This document shows, piece by piece, positions 8,132 through 17,131 of a stretch of DNA of 64,000 nucleotides. Position numbers and translations under genes: made by a program. Source of the DNA: Pseudomonas sp. DTU12.3. Lineage in GTDB: Bacteria; Pseudomonadota; Gammaproteobacteria; Pseudomonadales; Pseudomonadaceae. The stretch covers positions 6,204,470 through 6,268,469 of the forward strand of contig NZ_CP027218.1 in the NCBI RefSeq assembly GCF_004124275.1. Reading direction: 5' to 3'. The notes under the pieces are model-generated. The model saw nothing but the letters and a program-made list of their open reading frames with translations. It searched no databases and was not told the DNA's origin. How positions within the stretch are numbered: the first letter of the stretch is position 1; the number at the start of each line of letters is the position of its first letter.

Positions 8132-8683
8132 TTAATCCCTGATCAGCCTGCGGTGCGACGCTTCGCCGCTGAGCGGTTGTTGCAGAGCGTTCCAGACCAG
8201 TCGCATCAGTTGGTAAAACGCCAGAATCGACATCGCCACAAAAAACAGCAGACTCCACTCGGGGATGCTCAGATCGAACAGCGTCCAGGAAATTTCCACA
8301 CAGTCGGCGCTGCCGCTGACCATGCGCAGTACCGCGCACAACCAGGGCATGCTGCTGAACAAGGTCTCGGGCGCAGGCGAACATTCGACCAGTTGCAGTA
8401 CTGAATCGCCCTGCATCAACACCTGCCGCCAGGCCGCCGTCGTGCCACCGAGGCTCGCGCAAAGCGCAACCACCCAGTAGAGCGAAAGGCCGACACGTCG
8501 CGGACCATGCACCGCCGCCAGACCACAGCAGACGGTCAGCAGCGTCATGAACATCCGCTGTACCAGGCACAGACTGCATGGCGCCAGGCCAACCGCGTAT
8601 TCAAGGTAATAAGAAGCTCCCAGGGCAACAGCCCCCGCAGTGAAAGCCATAAAAAACAAGGAGCGTGAGCAGGCCAACGACAT
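8132..8683 (-). CDS. dsbH: DsbB-family disulfide bond formation protein (DsbH)
   Basis: The 183-residue membrane protein has four hydrophobic helices and the two DsbB cysteine pairs: Cys36-x-x-Cys39 in APCSLCLVQR, and Cys101 with Cys116 in the second periplasmic loop. DsbB proteins reoxidise DsbA with ubiquinone. Pseudomonads carry two DsbB homologues, and the one between algQ and hemY corresponds to the locus called dsbH in P. aeruginosa (PA5256). About 215 bp without a gene separates it from hemY. Confidence 0.85.
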   Translation of the reverse strand: MSLACSRSLFFMAFTAGAVALGASYYLEYAVGLAPCSLCLVQRMFMTLLTVCCGLAAVHGPRRVGLSLYWVVALCASLGGTTAAWRQVLMQGDSVLQLVECSPAPETLFSSMPWLCAVLRMVSGSADCVEISWTLFDLSIPEWSLLFFVAMSILAFYQLMRLVWNALQQPLSGEASHRRLIRD

Positions 8684-8899
8684 GGCTTTTCCGTAACAGT
8701 AGAGACAGGCAGTTACGGTAGAGGAAAGCGCGTCAGCCTTTCAAGGCAGGCAGCCGCCGACACTTCACCAGAGGTGTAGGGAAATCCCGACAGGCAACAG
8801 AGGAATTGATGTAGGCCGTTGTAGGACGTTGCCCAAGACGCGTGTTGGCGAGGATTTTTCCGTCATCAGGCACACGAGGGAGCACGCTCCCCCGTGATT
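8684..8899. other. Intergenic region between hemY end and dsbH start
   Basis: It contains a hairpin at about 8871-8895 (CACGAGGGAGC / GCTCCCCCGTG) just after hemY. The T-rich flank is on the plus-strand side, so it is not a clear terminator for hemY. The remainder should carry the dsbH promoter; no confident consensus was seen. Confidence 0.4.
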
Positions 8900-10138
8900 T
8901 TATGCGCGAACCGGGACCGGTAGGGGAGCGGCCAGCAGCCGCTCATCGAGCAGGCCAAGACCCTCCTGAAACAGTTGATTACTGCGTTCGGTATCGCCCA
9001 ACTGTGCAAGCAGGCGCGCCAGCTCTGCACAGGCTTCCGGATTACGCTGCAGGCGCAGGCTGCTTTCCAGATAATCGCGGGCCTTGCCCCACAAGCTGGT
9101 TTGCAGGCACAGACGGCCAAGGGTCAGCAGCAGGCTTGGGTCGGCCGGATGCTCCTTGAGCCAGCCTTCGGCCGTTTGCAACTGACGCGCCGGATCGCTG
9201 CCGCGCACGAGGCCATAAAGACGTGCGAGATGACTGTCGTACTTGCGCTTGAGCGCCGTTCGCAGCACATCCTCCGCTTCGACCTGAGCGCCCAACTGAC
9301 GCAACTGTTCGGCATACGCCAAGACCAATGGCGGCTCCTGACGCTGCGCCGAGGTGAGCTGTTCCCATGCGCGCTTGAGCGACTGCAGACCTACCGTGCC
9401 ATCCTCCTCGCGATGCGCTGCCAGCGACAGGTTTGCACCCCAGGCCCGGCGTTCCAGTTCAGTCAGCTCTGCGGGGGGCAGGACTTTGTCCTTGCGCAGC
9501 TCCGGCAATAGACGGATCACCTCCGACCATTCACCACGCTGTTGATGCAAACGCTGCAACTGACGCAAGGTCTGCGCATTGCGCGGGTGGCGCTCGTGCA
9601 TCGCTTGCAGGGTCACCAGCGCACCGTCGGTATCACCGCGGTCGGTTTGCAACTGCGCATGACTCAAGGCAATCGCCAGCTCGGCTTGCGGCTGACGTTC
9701 CAGCGCACGTTCCAGCAAGTGATCGCACTCTTCGTAATTACCCTGCTCGTTGGCCGCACGTGCCGCGCCGAGGTAGTACAGCAGCGGTTGGCGTTCGGCC
9801 TCTGCAGCACGGTACAAATGCCGTTGCGCGCTGGCCCAGCGACCTTCGGCGAGATCGAGTTGGCCGTGTTCGATGGCCACTTGCACACGACGACTGCGGT
9901 TGCGCCGCGACCATGGATTGACCACACCGGTGGAGGTCATGACCAGTTCGACCAGCGTCTTGATGCCCCAGAACAGCAGCCACAACACCGCAATCACCGC
10001 GAGCGTTGCCCACAGGCTCGCTTCGTAACGGAAGGTCTTGTAGGCAATCAACACGTAACCGGAATGCTGCGCCACGGCAAAGCCCAGCGCCGCCGTCGCC
10101 GCGATCACCAAAAACACAATCACATACAGGCGTTTCAT
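8900..10138 (-). CDS. hemY: HemY, TPR protein of the heme operon
   Basis: The 412-residue protein has two N-terminal membrane helices (about residues 4-22 and 40-60, HemY_N domain), then TPR-like helical repeats in the periplasm or cytosol (LGAARAANEQGNYEECDHLLERAL). It is the proteobacterial HemY of the hemCDXY operon, not the Gram-positive protoporphyrinogen oxidase of the same name. It is thought to support late heme synthesis, but its biochemical role is unsettled. Its ATG overlaps the hemX stop by four bases (ATGA), indicating translational coupling. Confidence 0.92.
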   Translation of the reverse strand: MKRLYVIVFLVIAATAALGFAVAQHSGYVLIAYKTFRYEASLWATLAVIAVLWLLFWGIKTLVELVMTSTGVVNPWSRRNRSRRVQVAIEHGQLDLAEGRWASAQRHLYRAAEAERQPLLYYLGAARAANEQGNYEECDHLLERALERQPQAELAIALSHAQLQTDRGDTDGALVTLQAMHERHPRNAQTLRQLQRLHQQRGEWSEVIRLLPELRKDKVLPPAELTELERRAWGANLSLAAHREEDGTVGLQSLKRAWEQLTSAQRQEPPLVLAYAEQLRQLGAQVEAEDVLRTALKRKYDSHLARLYGLVRGSDPARQLQTAEGWLKEHPADPSLLLTLGRLCLQTSLWGKARDYLESSLRLQRNPEACAELARLLAQLGDTERSNQLFQEGLGLLDERLLAAPLPVPVRA

Positions 10139-11277
10139 GGCGTCGCCTCCTGCGCGGTATTGGCGGCAGGTTTGGCGAAGGGTTTCACCGACTCTTCGGC
10201 GTTGACGTTGCGCCGCTCGAGATAGCCCTGCACCGCACTCAGGGTGCCAGCCATGTCAGGGGTGTTGACCGTGACCGGTTCCTTGCTCAGTTCTGCGACT
10301 TGCTCGAGCATCACTTTGCTTTGCGGATTATCCGGATTGAAGTTGCCCTTGAGCACGTCGCGCGCCTCGGTCAGCGCTTGGGTGTAAACCGCTGCCTGGC
10401 CGTTGAGAGCGGCCCACTGCGCCTGCTCAAGCGAAAGGCTCAGGGCCAGACGCACCTGGCTCAGACTCTGCCCGGCGAGCAGCGGTCGCACATTCTTGTC
10501 AGCATTGAAATCGATGCGGATGTAGCGCGAAACCTGATCCCACCACTGCGCCCAACGACTCGCACCGTCACCGTCGGCAGTCAGGCCGAGCAGCGATTCG
10601 CCGCGATCCTTGTATTCCGGCGCCAGCTCGGTGAGGTCGATGACCTGGTCACGCAACGCGCCGAGGCGCAGGAACAGACCGGTACGATCCGGCTGTGCAG
10701 TGCTGCGCAACGCGACCAGGGTTTTCGCCACTTGCTCGCGGGCGGCGAAAGAGCCGGGATCGTTTTGCTCACGAAGGATTTCGTCGGCACCCTGCACCAG
10801 CGCCTGCGCGCTGCTGATGTCCTGCAAGGCCGAAAGACGCAGGCTGGCCAGACGCAGCAGATGTTCGGCCTCGGCCAGACGCCAGTCCTTGCGGCTGGCA
10901 CCGAGGACGGTTTCCAGACGCTGGTTGAGGCGTTGTTGATCGCCCTGAAGTTGGGTCACCAGACGTTGACGCTCGGCAAGCTCGTCAGCACCCGGCAACT
11001 GCGCGAGGCGTTCGGTCAGACGCTGTTCATTGAGTTTCAGACTCTGCGCCTGATCGTTCAGCGCCTGCACTTCCCCGGATTGCTGTTGAGTGTTGGTCTG
11101 CAGGTGCCGGACCTGCCAGACACCCCAGCCACCCATGGCGACCCCGGCAGCGCCGAGCAACAGGGCGACGATGGCCAGTCCATTGCCTCGGCGCGGCTCT
11201 GTGGCCGGCGGTGGAGTTTCAACCTGGGCATCAATCACAGGCTGGACGTCATCTTTAGGCAAGGCTGTTTCGCTCAC
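10135..11277 (-). CDS. hemX: HemX, uroporphyrinogen-III C-methyltransferase-like membrane protein
   Basis: The 380-residue protein has a short acidic, Pro-rich cytoplasmic N-terminus, one membrane helix (about 32-54) and a long coiled-coil-rich periplasmic part (NTQQQSGEVQALNDQAQSLK). Members of this family are often labelled uroporphyrin-III C-methyltransferase, but no SAM methyltransferase motif is visible and a structural or regulatory role in heme synthesis is more likely. The start codon is GTG at 11277. It lies 16 bp after hemD and overlaps hemY. Confidence 0.92.
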   Translation of the reverse strand: MSETALPKDDVQPVIDAQVETPPPATEPRRGNGLAIVALLLGAAGVAMGGWGVWQVRHLQTNTQQQSGEVQALNDQAQSLKLNEQRLTERLAQLPGADELAERQRLVTQLQGDQQRLNQRLETVLGASRKDWRLAEAEHLLRLASLRLSALQDISSAQALVQGADEILREQNDPGSFAAREQVAKTLVALRSTAQPDRTGLFLRLGALRDQVIDLTELAPEYKDRGESLLGLTADGDGASRWAQWWDQVSRYIRIDFNADKNVRPLLAGQSLSQVRLALSLSLEQAQWAALNGQAAVYTQALTEARDVLKGNFNPDNPQSKVMLEQVAELSKEPVTVNTPDMAGTLSAVQGYLERRNVNAEESVKPFAKPAANTAQEATP

Positions 11278-11293
11278 GTATCCATCCTTTGCA

Positions 11294-12055
11294 TTAGAAA
11301 ACGGGTACGGGATGCTCCCGTAACGCCGTCAGCAAAGCCGCGGCACTCGCGCCGCGGCAATCCACAACTGTTTGAGCCCCGGCGGCACGTGCCTGCTCGG
11401 CGACTCTTGGGCTTGGCACAAACAACGGCAACTGCGCAATTGCCGGCCAGGCATCGCCGGCCATCTGACGCAGGTGCTCGAAACCCTGTCCACTGCTGAC
11501 CACCAGCCCGTTCAAGCGTTCCGCTTCGATCCGCTGCGGTAACGCTTGCGGTGCATAGGCTGGCAGCTCGCGTCGATACAATTCCAGATACTCGACACTA
11601 GCACCTAGCTCACGCAAGCGCTCGGCAAGCAGTTCGCGCCCACCCTCCCCGCGCAGGATCAACACCTGCGCACCGGGCTGGCTGACCGCCTCACGCAGAC
11701 GCGGCAATTGCAGCAACGCTTCACTGTCATCGCCCTCAGACGGGAAGTGCGCATCGAGGCCGCGATCCAGAAGAATCTGCGCGGTCGCCGCACCGACACT
11801 GAACCACGGCATCGTCAGCGCAGGTGAACCGTCGAGCAACTCCAGTGCAATGCGTGCCGCCGGTTTGCTAACCACGATTACCGCGCTGCAATTCGGCAAC
11901 TGCGCAATCGCCTGACGAATCTTGTCAGAGACCGGCAGCGCGACAATGTCCAGAAGCGGCAGACAACTACTGAAAACGCCCTGCGCCGCCAACGTCTCGG
12001 CCAGCGCCGCACAATCGTCCGCAGGGCGCGTCAGCAGCAGGCGCCAACCGGTCAC
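11294..12055 (-). CDS. hemD: Uroporphyrinogen-III synthase
   Basis: The 253-residue protein has the two-domain HemD fold. It opens GWRLLLTRPADDCAALAETL and contains the loop GLVVSSGQGFEHL that borders the active site. It cyclises hydroxymethylbilane to uroporphyrinogen III with inversion of ring D. The start is GTG at 12055 and overlaps the hemC stop by four bases, so the two are translationally coupled. HemD sequences diverge widely; the call rests as much on operon position as on motifs. Confidence 0.92.
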   Translation of the reverse strand: MTGWRLLLTRPADDCAALAETLAAQGVFSSCLPLLDIVALPVSDKIRQAIAQLPNCSAVIVVSKPAARIALELLDGSPALTMPWFSVGAATAQILLDRGLDAHFPSEGDDSEALLQLPRLREAVSQPGAQVLILRGEGGRELLAERLRELGASVEYLELYRRELPAYAPQALPQRIEAERLNGLVVSSGQGFEHLRQMAGDAWPAIAQLPLFVPSPRVAEQARAAGAQTVVDCRGASAAALLTALREHPVPVF

Positions 12056-12993
12056 TCGTGACCTGCCTCGCCGTAGACCGCTTTGAGAATGTCGTCTGCA
12101 CCTTGGCTGAGCAGGTCTTCAGCGACTTTCACGCCCAGCGCTTCGGCATCGGCGCGCGGAGCACGAGCTTCGGCACTGAGCAGCTTGCCGCCGCTCGGTT
12201 CACCGACCAGACCACGCAGCCACAACTGCTCGCCTTCAAGCACGGCGTAGCAGGCGATCGGCACTTGGCAGCCGCCATTCAGATGTTTGTTGAGGGCACG
12301 CTCGGCGGTCACGCGCGACGAGGTATCGGCGTGATGCAGTGGTGCGAGCAAGGCGTGGATTTGCGTGTCGGCGCTACGGCATTCGATACCGACTGCGCCC
12401 TGGCCACCGGCCGGGAGACTGTCATCGACACTGATCGCCGAAGTGATGCGCTCTTCGAAACCGAGACGTATCAGACCGGCCGCTGCGAGGATGATCGCGT
12501 CGTACTCGCCAGCATCAAGTTTGGCCAGACGCGTATTGACGTTACCGCGCAGGAAGCGGATCTCAAGATCCGGGCGACGGGTCAGCAGTTGCGCCTGACG
12601 ACGCAGACTCGAGGTGCCGACGATGCTGCCGGCAGGCAACGCTTCAAGGCTGTCATAGGTATTGGAAACGAAAGCGTCGCGCGGGTCTTCGCGCTCGCAA
12701 ATGCAAAACAGACCGAGGCCTTCAGGGAAGTCCATCGGCACGTCTTTCATCGAATGCACGGCGATGTCGGCTTGATTTTCCAGCAGCGCGGTTTCCAGTT
12801 CCTTGACGAACAGGCCCTTGCCGCCGATTTTCGACAGCGGCGAATCAAGCAGCTTGTCGCCGCGACTGACCATGGGCACCAGCGTCACCAACAAGCCCGG
12901 ATGGGCCGCTTCCAGACGGGCTTTGACGTATTCGGCCTGCCAGAGGGCCAGCGCACTTTTACGGGTGGCGATGCGGATTTCGCGAGAGGACAT
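12052..12993 (-). CDS. hemC: Hydroxymethylbilane synthase (porphobilinogen deaminase)
   Basis: The 313-residue cytosolic enzyme condenses four porphobilinogen molecules into hydroxymethylbilane. Conserved stretches include IRIATRKSALALWQAEYVK, VHSMKDVP and RGNVNTRLAKLD. The cofactor-attaching cysteine is in LNGGCQVPIACY near residue 241. It is the first gene of the hemCDXY operon, on the same strand as algR and about 126 bp downstream of it, as in P. aeruginosa. Confidence 0.97.
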   Translation of the reverse strand: MSSREIRIATRKSALALWQAEYVKARLEAAHPGLLVTLVPMVSRGDKLLDSPLSKIGGKGLFVKELETALLENQADIAVHSMKDVPMDFPEGLGLFCICEREDPRDAFVSNTYDSLEALPAGSIVGTSSLRRQAQLLTRRPDLEIRFLRGNVNTRLAKLDAGEYDAIILAAAGLIRLGFEERITSAISVDDSLPAGGQGAVGIECRSADTQIHALLAPLHHADTSSRVTAERALNKHLNGGCQVPIACYAVLEGEQLWLRGLVGEPSGGKLLSAEARAPRADAEALGVKVAEDLLSQGADDILKAVYGEAGHE

Positions 12994-13119
12994 GGATCAA
13001 TCCGTACTGAATAGATACGGCGGATAATAACAGCTCAGCCAAATCCACTTTGACTTGAATCAGAGTCGGCGCGGCCTCCCTGGCCTGCAATGCCCGGTAA
13101 AAAGGAGCTGGAGCCCGGG

Positions 13120-13866
13120 TTACAGGCCCTGCATCATTTTGCGCACACCGGCCACATGCCGACGGCTGACGATCAGCGCATCACCATTGAGACCTTTGAG
13201 GAACAGCTGGAAATGCCCCAGCGGCGTGCGTTGCAGGCGCTCGATGCGGTCACGGGCGACCAGCGCGTTGCGGTGGATACGCACGAAACGCTCGCCGAAT
13301 TCGTCTTCAAGGGCCTTGAGTGGCTCGTCGAGCAGCACTTCGCCAGCCTCGTGGCGCAAGGTCACGTATTTGTGGTCGGCAATGAAATAGACCACCTGAT
13401 CCAGCGGGATCAGTTCGATGCCTTTGCGAGTACGCGCGCTGATGTGGCTGCGCGGGCCGGTGCCGCTTTCAGCAGCAGGGCGGGTCAGGGCCGAGAGTTG
13501 CGCCCGGTTTGGACGTTCCGCCCGTTTCAGGGCGTCATGCAGATGTTCGGTTCGCACGGGTTTCACCACATAGCCCACGGCGCTGGCCTGCAGGGCTTCC
13601 ACGGCAAATTCATCGGGGCTGGTGCAAAACACCACGGCGGGCGGCGTTTCTCGTTCGCACAGACGGGCAGCAACCTGCAGGCCATCGAGGCCTGGCATGC
13701 GGATATCGAGCAGCACGATATCCGGCTTGTGGCTGTCGATCAGTGCCAACGCCTCCTCGCCATTCGTGGCGCTGGGCTCCAGAACTGTATAACCCTCGAG
13801 CTCGCTCACCATTCGGCTGAGGCGCTCGCGAGCGAGTGGTTCGTCATCAACGATCAGGACATTCAT
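13120..13866 (-). CDS. algR: AlgR, LytTR-family response regulator
   Basis: The 248-residue protein has an N-terminal receiver domain with the phosphoacceptor Asp54 (VLLDIRMPG) and acidic pocket DDEP at 7-10. A C-terminal LytTR DNA-binding domain spans about 145-245 (GIELIPLDQVVYFIADHKYVTL, RIHRNALV). AlgR controls alginate, twitching and other virulence genes in P. aeruginosa. The ATG at 13866 matches the AlgR N-terminus MNVLIVDDEP; eleven upstream in-frame codons are excluded. Its usual kinase FimS/AlgZ should be encoded immediately upstream, but only a fragment is present. Confidence 0.95.
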   Translation of the reverse strand: MNVLIVDDEPLARERLSRMVSELEGYTVLEPSATNGEEALALIDSHKPDIVLLDIRMPGLDGLQVAARLCERETPPAVVFCTSPDEFAVEALQASAVGYVVKPVRTEHLHDALKRAERPNRAQLSALTRPAAESGTGPRSHISARTRKGIELIPLDQVVYFIADHKYVTLRHEAGEVLLDEPLKALEDEFGERFVRIHRNALVARDRIERLQRTPLGHFQLFLKGLNGDALIVSRRHVAGVRKMMQGL

Positions 13867-14009
13867 ATTGCGCTGGATTCCTGCGTGAGTCTCGCACAAG
13901 GATAGCGTAGACAGGTGAAGTGACGTCCGTCACCGCGATCCACGCTAAGACTAGCCCGAGCGCCAAAAAGTGCCGTACGTCGGCCAGCAATATTTGCCAG
14001 TGTCCGGGT
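13863..14009 (-). pseudogene. fimS: C-terminal remnant of sensor kinase gene fimS/algZ
   Basis: Directly upstream of algR on the same strand, an open frame ends at 13863 and overlaps the algR start. Its last 45-50 codons (LANIAGRRTALFGARASL, HFTCLRYPCARLTQE) look like the end of a LytS/AlgZ-type histidine kinase ATP-binding domain. The rest of the kinase, some 300 codons including membrane segments and the phosphorylated His, is absent: only about 330 bp remain to argH, and no kinase motif was found there. I infer a deletion that left the 3' end, possibly because it carries algR translation signals. The identity of the fragment should be confirmed by alignment. Confidence 0.55.
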
Positions 14010-14338
14010 CGTACCGCTCAAAGCCCGCTGTTTCCTGCGTTTTTCACGGGGAATGCCGAAGGACAATTGCACCCACCCCCTCTTCTTATAGTCGGCGACC
14101 AGACCTTTGCGCGATCCGCAGTCGCGCCGACCCTTATGTCCTACTGTAGACGCTCGTCGGAACGATATTGCTCAATCGAAAAATATCCTTGCGCAAATCC
14201 CCCGGGGCCAGCGCCGACTATGACTGAGCAGATGAGAAAAAAACGTATCGACCAGTGTCAACGACAGGATTGGCAACCCTGTTATTATCCGCGCCAGCGT
14301 TTCACGCCTTTTTTCTTCAAGCCGATACGAGCGAATTC
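14010..14338. other. Intergenic region upstream of argH
   Basis: No gene of either strand is supported here. It should hold the argH promoter and possibly that of algR. A TATTAT hexamer at 14283-14288 is a possible -10 element for argH, but no good -35 stands at the right distance. A short plus-strand open frame covering the region has no coding character. Confidence 0.4.
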
Positions 14339-15733
14339 ATGAGCACTGACAAGACCAATCAGTCCTGGGGCGGCCGCTTCAGTGAACCCGTCGACGCCTT
14401 CGTCGCCCGCTTCACCGCCTCCGTCACTTTCGACCAGCGCCTGTATCGCCACGACATCATGGGTTCGATCGCCCACGCCACCATGCTGGCCAAGGTCGGC
14501 GTGCTGACCGATGCCGAGCGCGACAGCATCATCGATGGCCTGAAGACCATTCAGGGCGAAATCGAGGCCGGCCAGTTCGACTGGCGCATCGATCTCGAAG
14601 ACGTGCACATGAACATCGAAGCACGCCTGACCGATCGCATCGGCGTCACCGGTAAAAAGCTGCACACCGGGCGTAGCCGTAACGACCAGGTCGCCACCGA
14701 CATCCGCCTGTGGCTGCGTGACGAGATCGACCTGATCCTCGCCGAAATCACCCGCCTGCAAAAAGGCCTGCTGGAGCAAGCCGAGCGCGAAGCCGCGAGC
14801 ATCATGCCAGGCTTCACACACTTGCAGACCGCGCAGCCAGTGACTTTCGGTCACCACATGCTGGCCTGGTTCGAAATGCTCAGCCGCGACTACGAGCGTC
14901 TGGTCGACTGCCGCAAGCGCACCAACCGCATGCCGTTGGGCAGCGCCGCGCTGGCCGGCACCACCTACCCGATCGACCGTGAATACACCGCGCAACTGCT
15001 GGGTTTCGATGCGGTCGGCGGCAACTCGCTGGACAACGTTTCCGATCGCGACTTCGCCATCGAATTCTGCTCGGCCGCGAGCATCGCGATGATGCACTTG
15101 TCGCGTTTCTCCGAAGAGCTGGTGCTGTGGACCAGCGCGCAGTTCCAGTTCATCGATCTGCCGGACCGTTTCTGCACCGGCAGCTCGATCATGCCGCAAA
15201 AGAAAAACCCCGACGTGCCAGAGCTGGTACGTGGCAAGACCGGCCGCGTGTTCGGCGCACTGATGGGTCTGCTGACCCTGATGAAAGGCCAGCCGCTGGC
15301 CTATAACAAAGACAACCAGGAAGACAAGGAGCCGCTGTTCGACGCCGCCGATACTCTGCGCGATTCGCTGCGGGCCTTTGCCGACATGATCCCGGCGATC
15401 AAACCGAAGCACGCGATCATGCGTGAAGCGGCGTTGCGCGGTTTCTCCACCGCGACCGACCTGGCAGATTATCTGGTGCGTCGTGGTTTGCCGTTCCGTG
15501 ATTGCCACGAAATCGTTGGCCATGCCGTTAAGTACGGCGTCGACACTGGCAAGGATCTGGCCGAGATGAGCCTGGAAGAACTGCGTCAGTTCAGCGATCA
15601 GATCGAGCAGGATGTGTTTGCCGTGCTGACGCTGGAAGGCTCTGTGAATGCCCGTGACCATATCGGCGGGACTGCGCCGGCGCAGGTCAAGGCAGCGGTA
15701 GTACGCGGCCAGGCCCTGATCGCCAGCCGCTAA
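14339..15733 (+). CDS. argH: Argininosuccinate lyase
   Basis: The 464-residue cytosolic enzyme splits argininosuccinate into arginine and fumarate, the last step of arginine synthesis. It belongs to the fumarase/aspartase superfamily, whose signature GSSIMPQKKNPD is intact. Other conserved parts are HTGRSRNDQVATDIRLW and the region around HLQTAQPVTFGHH. The ATG at 14339 gives the standard start MSTDKTNQSWGGRF; the frame runs 28 codons further upstream without conservation. Placement next to algR is the usual Pseudomonas order. Confidence 0.98.
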   Translation: MSTDKTNQSWGGRFSEPVDAFVARFTASVTFDQRLYRHDIMGSIAHATMLAKVGVLTDAERDSIIDGLKTIQGEIEAGQFDWRIDLEDVHMNIEARLTDRIGVTGKKLHTGRSRNDQVATDIRLWLRDEIDLILAEITRLQKGLLEQAEREAASIMPGFTHLQTAQPVTFGHHMLAWFEMLSRDYERLVDCRKRTNRMPLGSAALAGTTYPIDREYTAQLLGFDAVGGNSLDNVSDRDFAIEFCSAASIAMMHLSRFSEELVLWTSAQFQFIDLPDRFCTGSSIMPQKKNPDVPELVRGKTGRVFGALMGLLTLMKGQPLAYNKDNQEDKEPLFDAADTLRDSLRAFADMIPAIKPKHAIMREAALRGFSTATDLADYLVRRGLPFRDCHEIVGHAVKYGVDTGKDLAEMSLEELRQFSDQIEQDVFAVLTLEGSVNARDHIGGTAPAQVKAAVVRGQALIASR

Positions 15734-15741
15734 AAGCAAAA

Positions 15742-15841
15742 TCTTCGCGAGCAGGCTCGCTCCCACATTTGGATTTTTGCTGAACACAAATTTGTGGCTG
15801 ACAAAAATCCCCTGTGGGAGCGAGCCTGCTCGCGAATGCGA
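15742..15841. repeat. REP doublet (TCGCGAGCAGGCTCGCTCCCAC type)
   Basis: Two copies of a TTCGCGAGCAGGCTCGCTCC element in opposite orientation lie about 45 bp apart, between argH and a convergent GST gene. The family differs from the GATCGCAGCC one and recurs near 21740. Confidence 0.85.
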
Positions 15842-15861
15842 TCTTCAGAGCACCAGAAACA

Positions 15862-16521
15862 TCACTTCTTGGCAGCGATCATCGCCAAAAACGCCGGCAT
15901 CGCCGCCTCCTTGTCCGCTGCAATCTTCTGCACATGCGGATTCTGCTCTAGCCGCTCCAACAACGCCTTGGCCTGGGGCATCTCCGCCAGCAAATCAATC
16001 CCGAACAGCTTTTGCCCGACTGCACAGGCCAGCGGCACGCTGTAGAGGAAATACAAATCGGCAATGCTCAAGCTGTCGCCCGCCACGTACGGAGCGAATT
16101 TGCCGTGCCGGCCTAGCGCCGCAAAACCCAGCTGCAATTCAGTCTTGGTCTTTTCCTTGATCGCATCCGGCAAGGTCATGCCGAAAAATGCTTCGCCATA
16201 ACAGGCACGCCCCGGCAGCTCGATGTACAGCTCGATTTCCTTGGCAATCGCCAACACCTGCGCACGCTCGAACGGATCTCTCGGCAGCAGCGGCGAGCCT
16301 TTCTGGGTCTGTTCGAGGTATTCAAGGATGATCGCGGTTTCGTTGACGAAACCCGCGTCCACGCCCAGTACAGGGACTTTGCCGCGCGGGCTGATGGCCA
16401 GTGATTCCGGTGTCGGCGTCGGGTAGAAGGTGACCTCTTCGAACGGCAGGCCTTTTTCCAGCAGCGCCAGTTTGACCATGTTGTAGTAGTTGCTGACTGA
16501 GAATCCGTAGAGCTTGAACAT
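15862..16521 (-). CDS. Glutathione S-transferase family protein
   Basis: The 219-residue soluble protein has an N-terminal thioredoxin-fold domain (FKLYGFSVSNYYNMVKLALLEKG, then SPRGKVPVLGVD with the cis-proline and NETAIILEYLEQ). An all-helical C-terminal domain follows (YVAGDSLSIADLYFLY). It probably conjugates or reduces electrophiles with glutathione; the substrate is unknown. ATG 16521 is preferred over an adjacent GTG at 16524 because GGAGG lies seven bases before it. The gene stands alone, convergent with argH. Confidence 0.85.
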   Translation of the reverse strand: MFKLYGFSVSNYYNMVKLALLEKGLPFEEVTFYPTPTPESLAISPRGKVPVLGVDAGFVNETAIILEYLEQTQKGSPLLPRDPFERAQVLAIAKEIELYIELPGRACYGEAFFGMTLPDAIKEKTKTELQLGFAALGRHGKFAPYVAGDSLSIADLYFLYSVPLACAVGQKLFGIDLLAEMPQAKALLERLEQNPHVQKIAADKEAAMPAFLAMIAAKK

Positions 16522-16644
16522 CACATAGCCTCCAGGCCGTGCGGGGTGGGCAGTGCCTGTTTATAGATCGTCAAGGCGAATCCCGCCAGCAGCATCACAC
16601 CGCTGAATGCGGGTAAACTGGCGCCTTTCCTTGAGGAGCCTGCC

Positions 16645-16935
16645 ATGAGCGAGCCGACAGACATCGACAATGACAACGACGAAGAAGAGTTCACCGAAGC
16701 GACGTTGATCGAAGCCATCGAGAACCAGATCGAAAGCGACAACCCGCCGGCCGCCAAAGCGACGTTCAACAAGCTGACCCTGGTCGGCGTTGAGCGGGAA
16801 GAGATCCTCAATCTGATGGCACATGTGCTGGCTTACGAGATTGACGCGATGCTGGATGAAGATCGTGCGTTCAATACCGAATGGTATGAAGCGGCGTTGC
16901 GTGCATTGCCAGAGTTGCCACCGGAAAAAGCCTAA
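16645..16935 (+). CDS. Small acidic protein of unknown function
   Basis: The 96-residue protein has a strongly acidic N-terminus (TDIDNDNDEEEFTEATL) and a helical remainder (ILNLMAHVLAYEIDAMLDED). A GAGGAGCC ribosome site precedes the ATG, and the base composition fits coding sequence. I do not recognise a named family. No signal peptide or membrane segment is present. It is divergent from the GST gene, with about 120 bp between starts. Confidence 0.65.
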   Translation: MSEPTDIDNDNDEEEFTEATLIEAIENQIESDNPPAAKATFNKLTLVGVEREEILNLMAHVLAYEIDAMLDEDRAFNTEWYEAALRALPELPPEKA

Positions 16936-17010
16936 GATCAAAAGATCGCAGCCTTCGGCAGCTCCTACACAAATCCCCTGTAGGAGCTGCCGAAGGCTGC
17001 GATCTTTTTT
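16935..17010. repeat. REP doublet (GATCGCAGCC type)
   Basis: An inverted pair of AAAGATCGCAGCCTTCGGCA elements lies about 12 bp apart directly after the stop of the acidic protein gene. The T run following the second copy could let it work as a terminator. Confidence 0.85.
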
Positions 17011-17131
17011 ATGGGGACTACACTGGAATTCGCCTCAAGACAAAATCCCTGATCTGAACACTGGACATGCCGCAAAAGCGGGTTCACCTTAGGGGCGCTG
17101 TCGTCTAATTCCTAGAAAGTCTGGAGTCCTT

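Noticed and set aside
13920..14342. Plus-strand open frame between algR and argH
   Set aside because: It has no coding composition, overlaps the argH start in another frame and covers the fimS remnant and promoter region.
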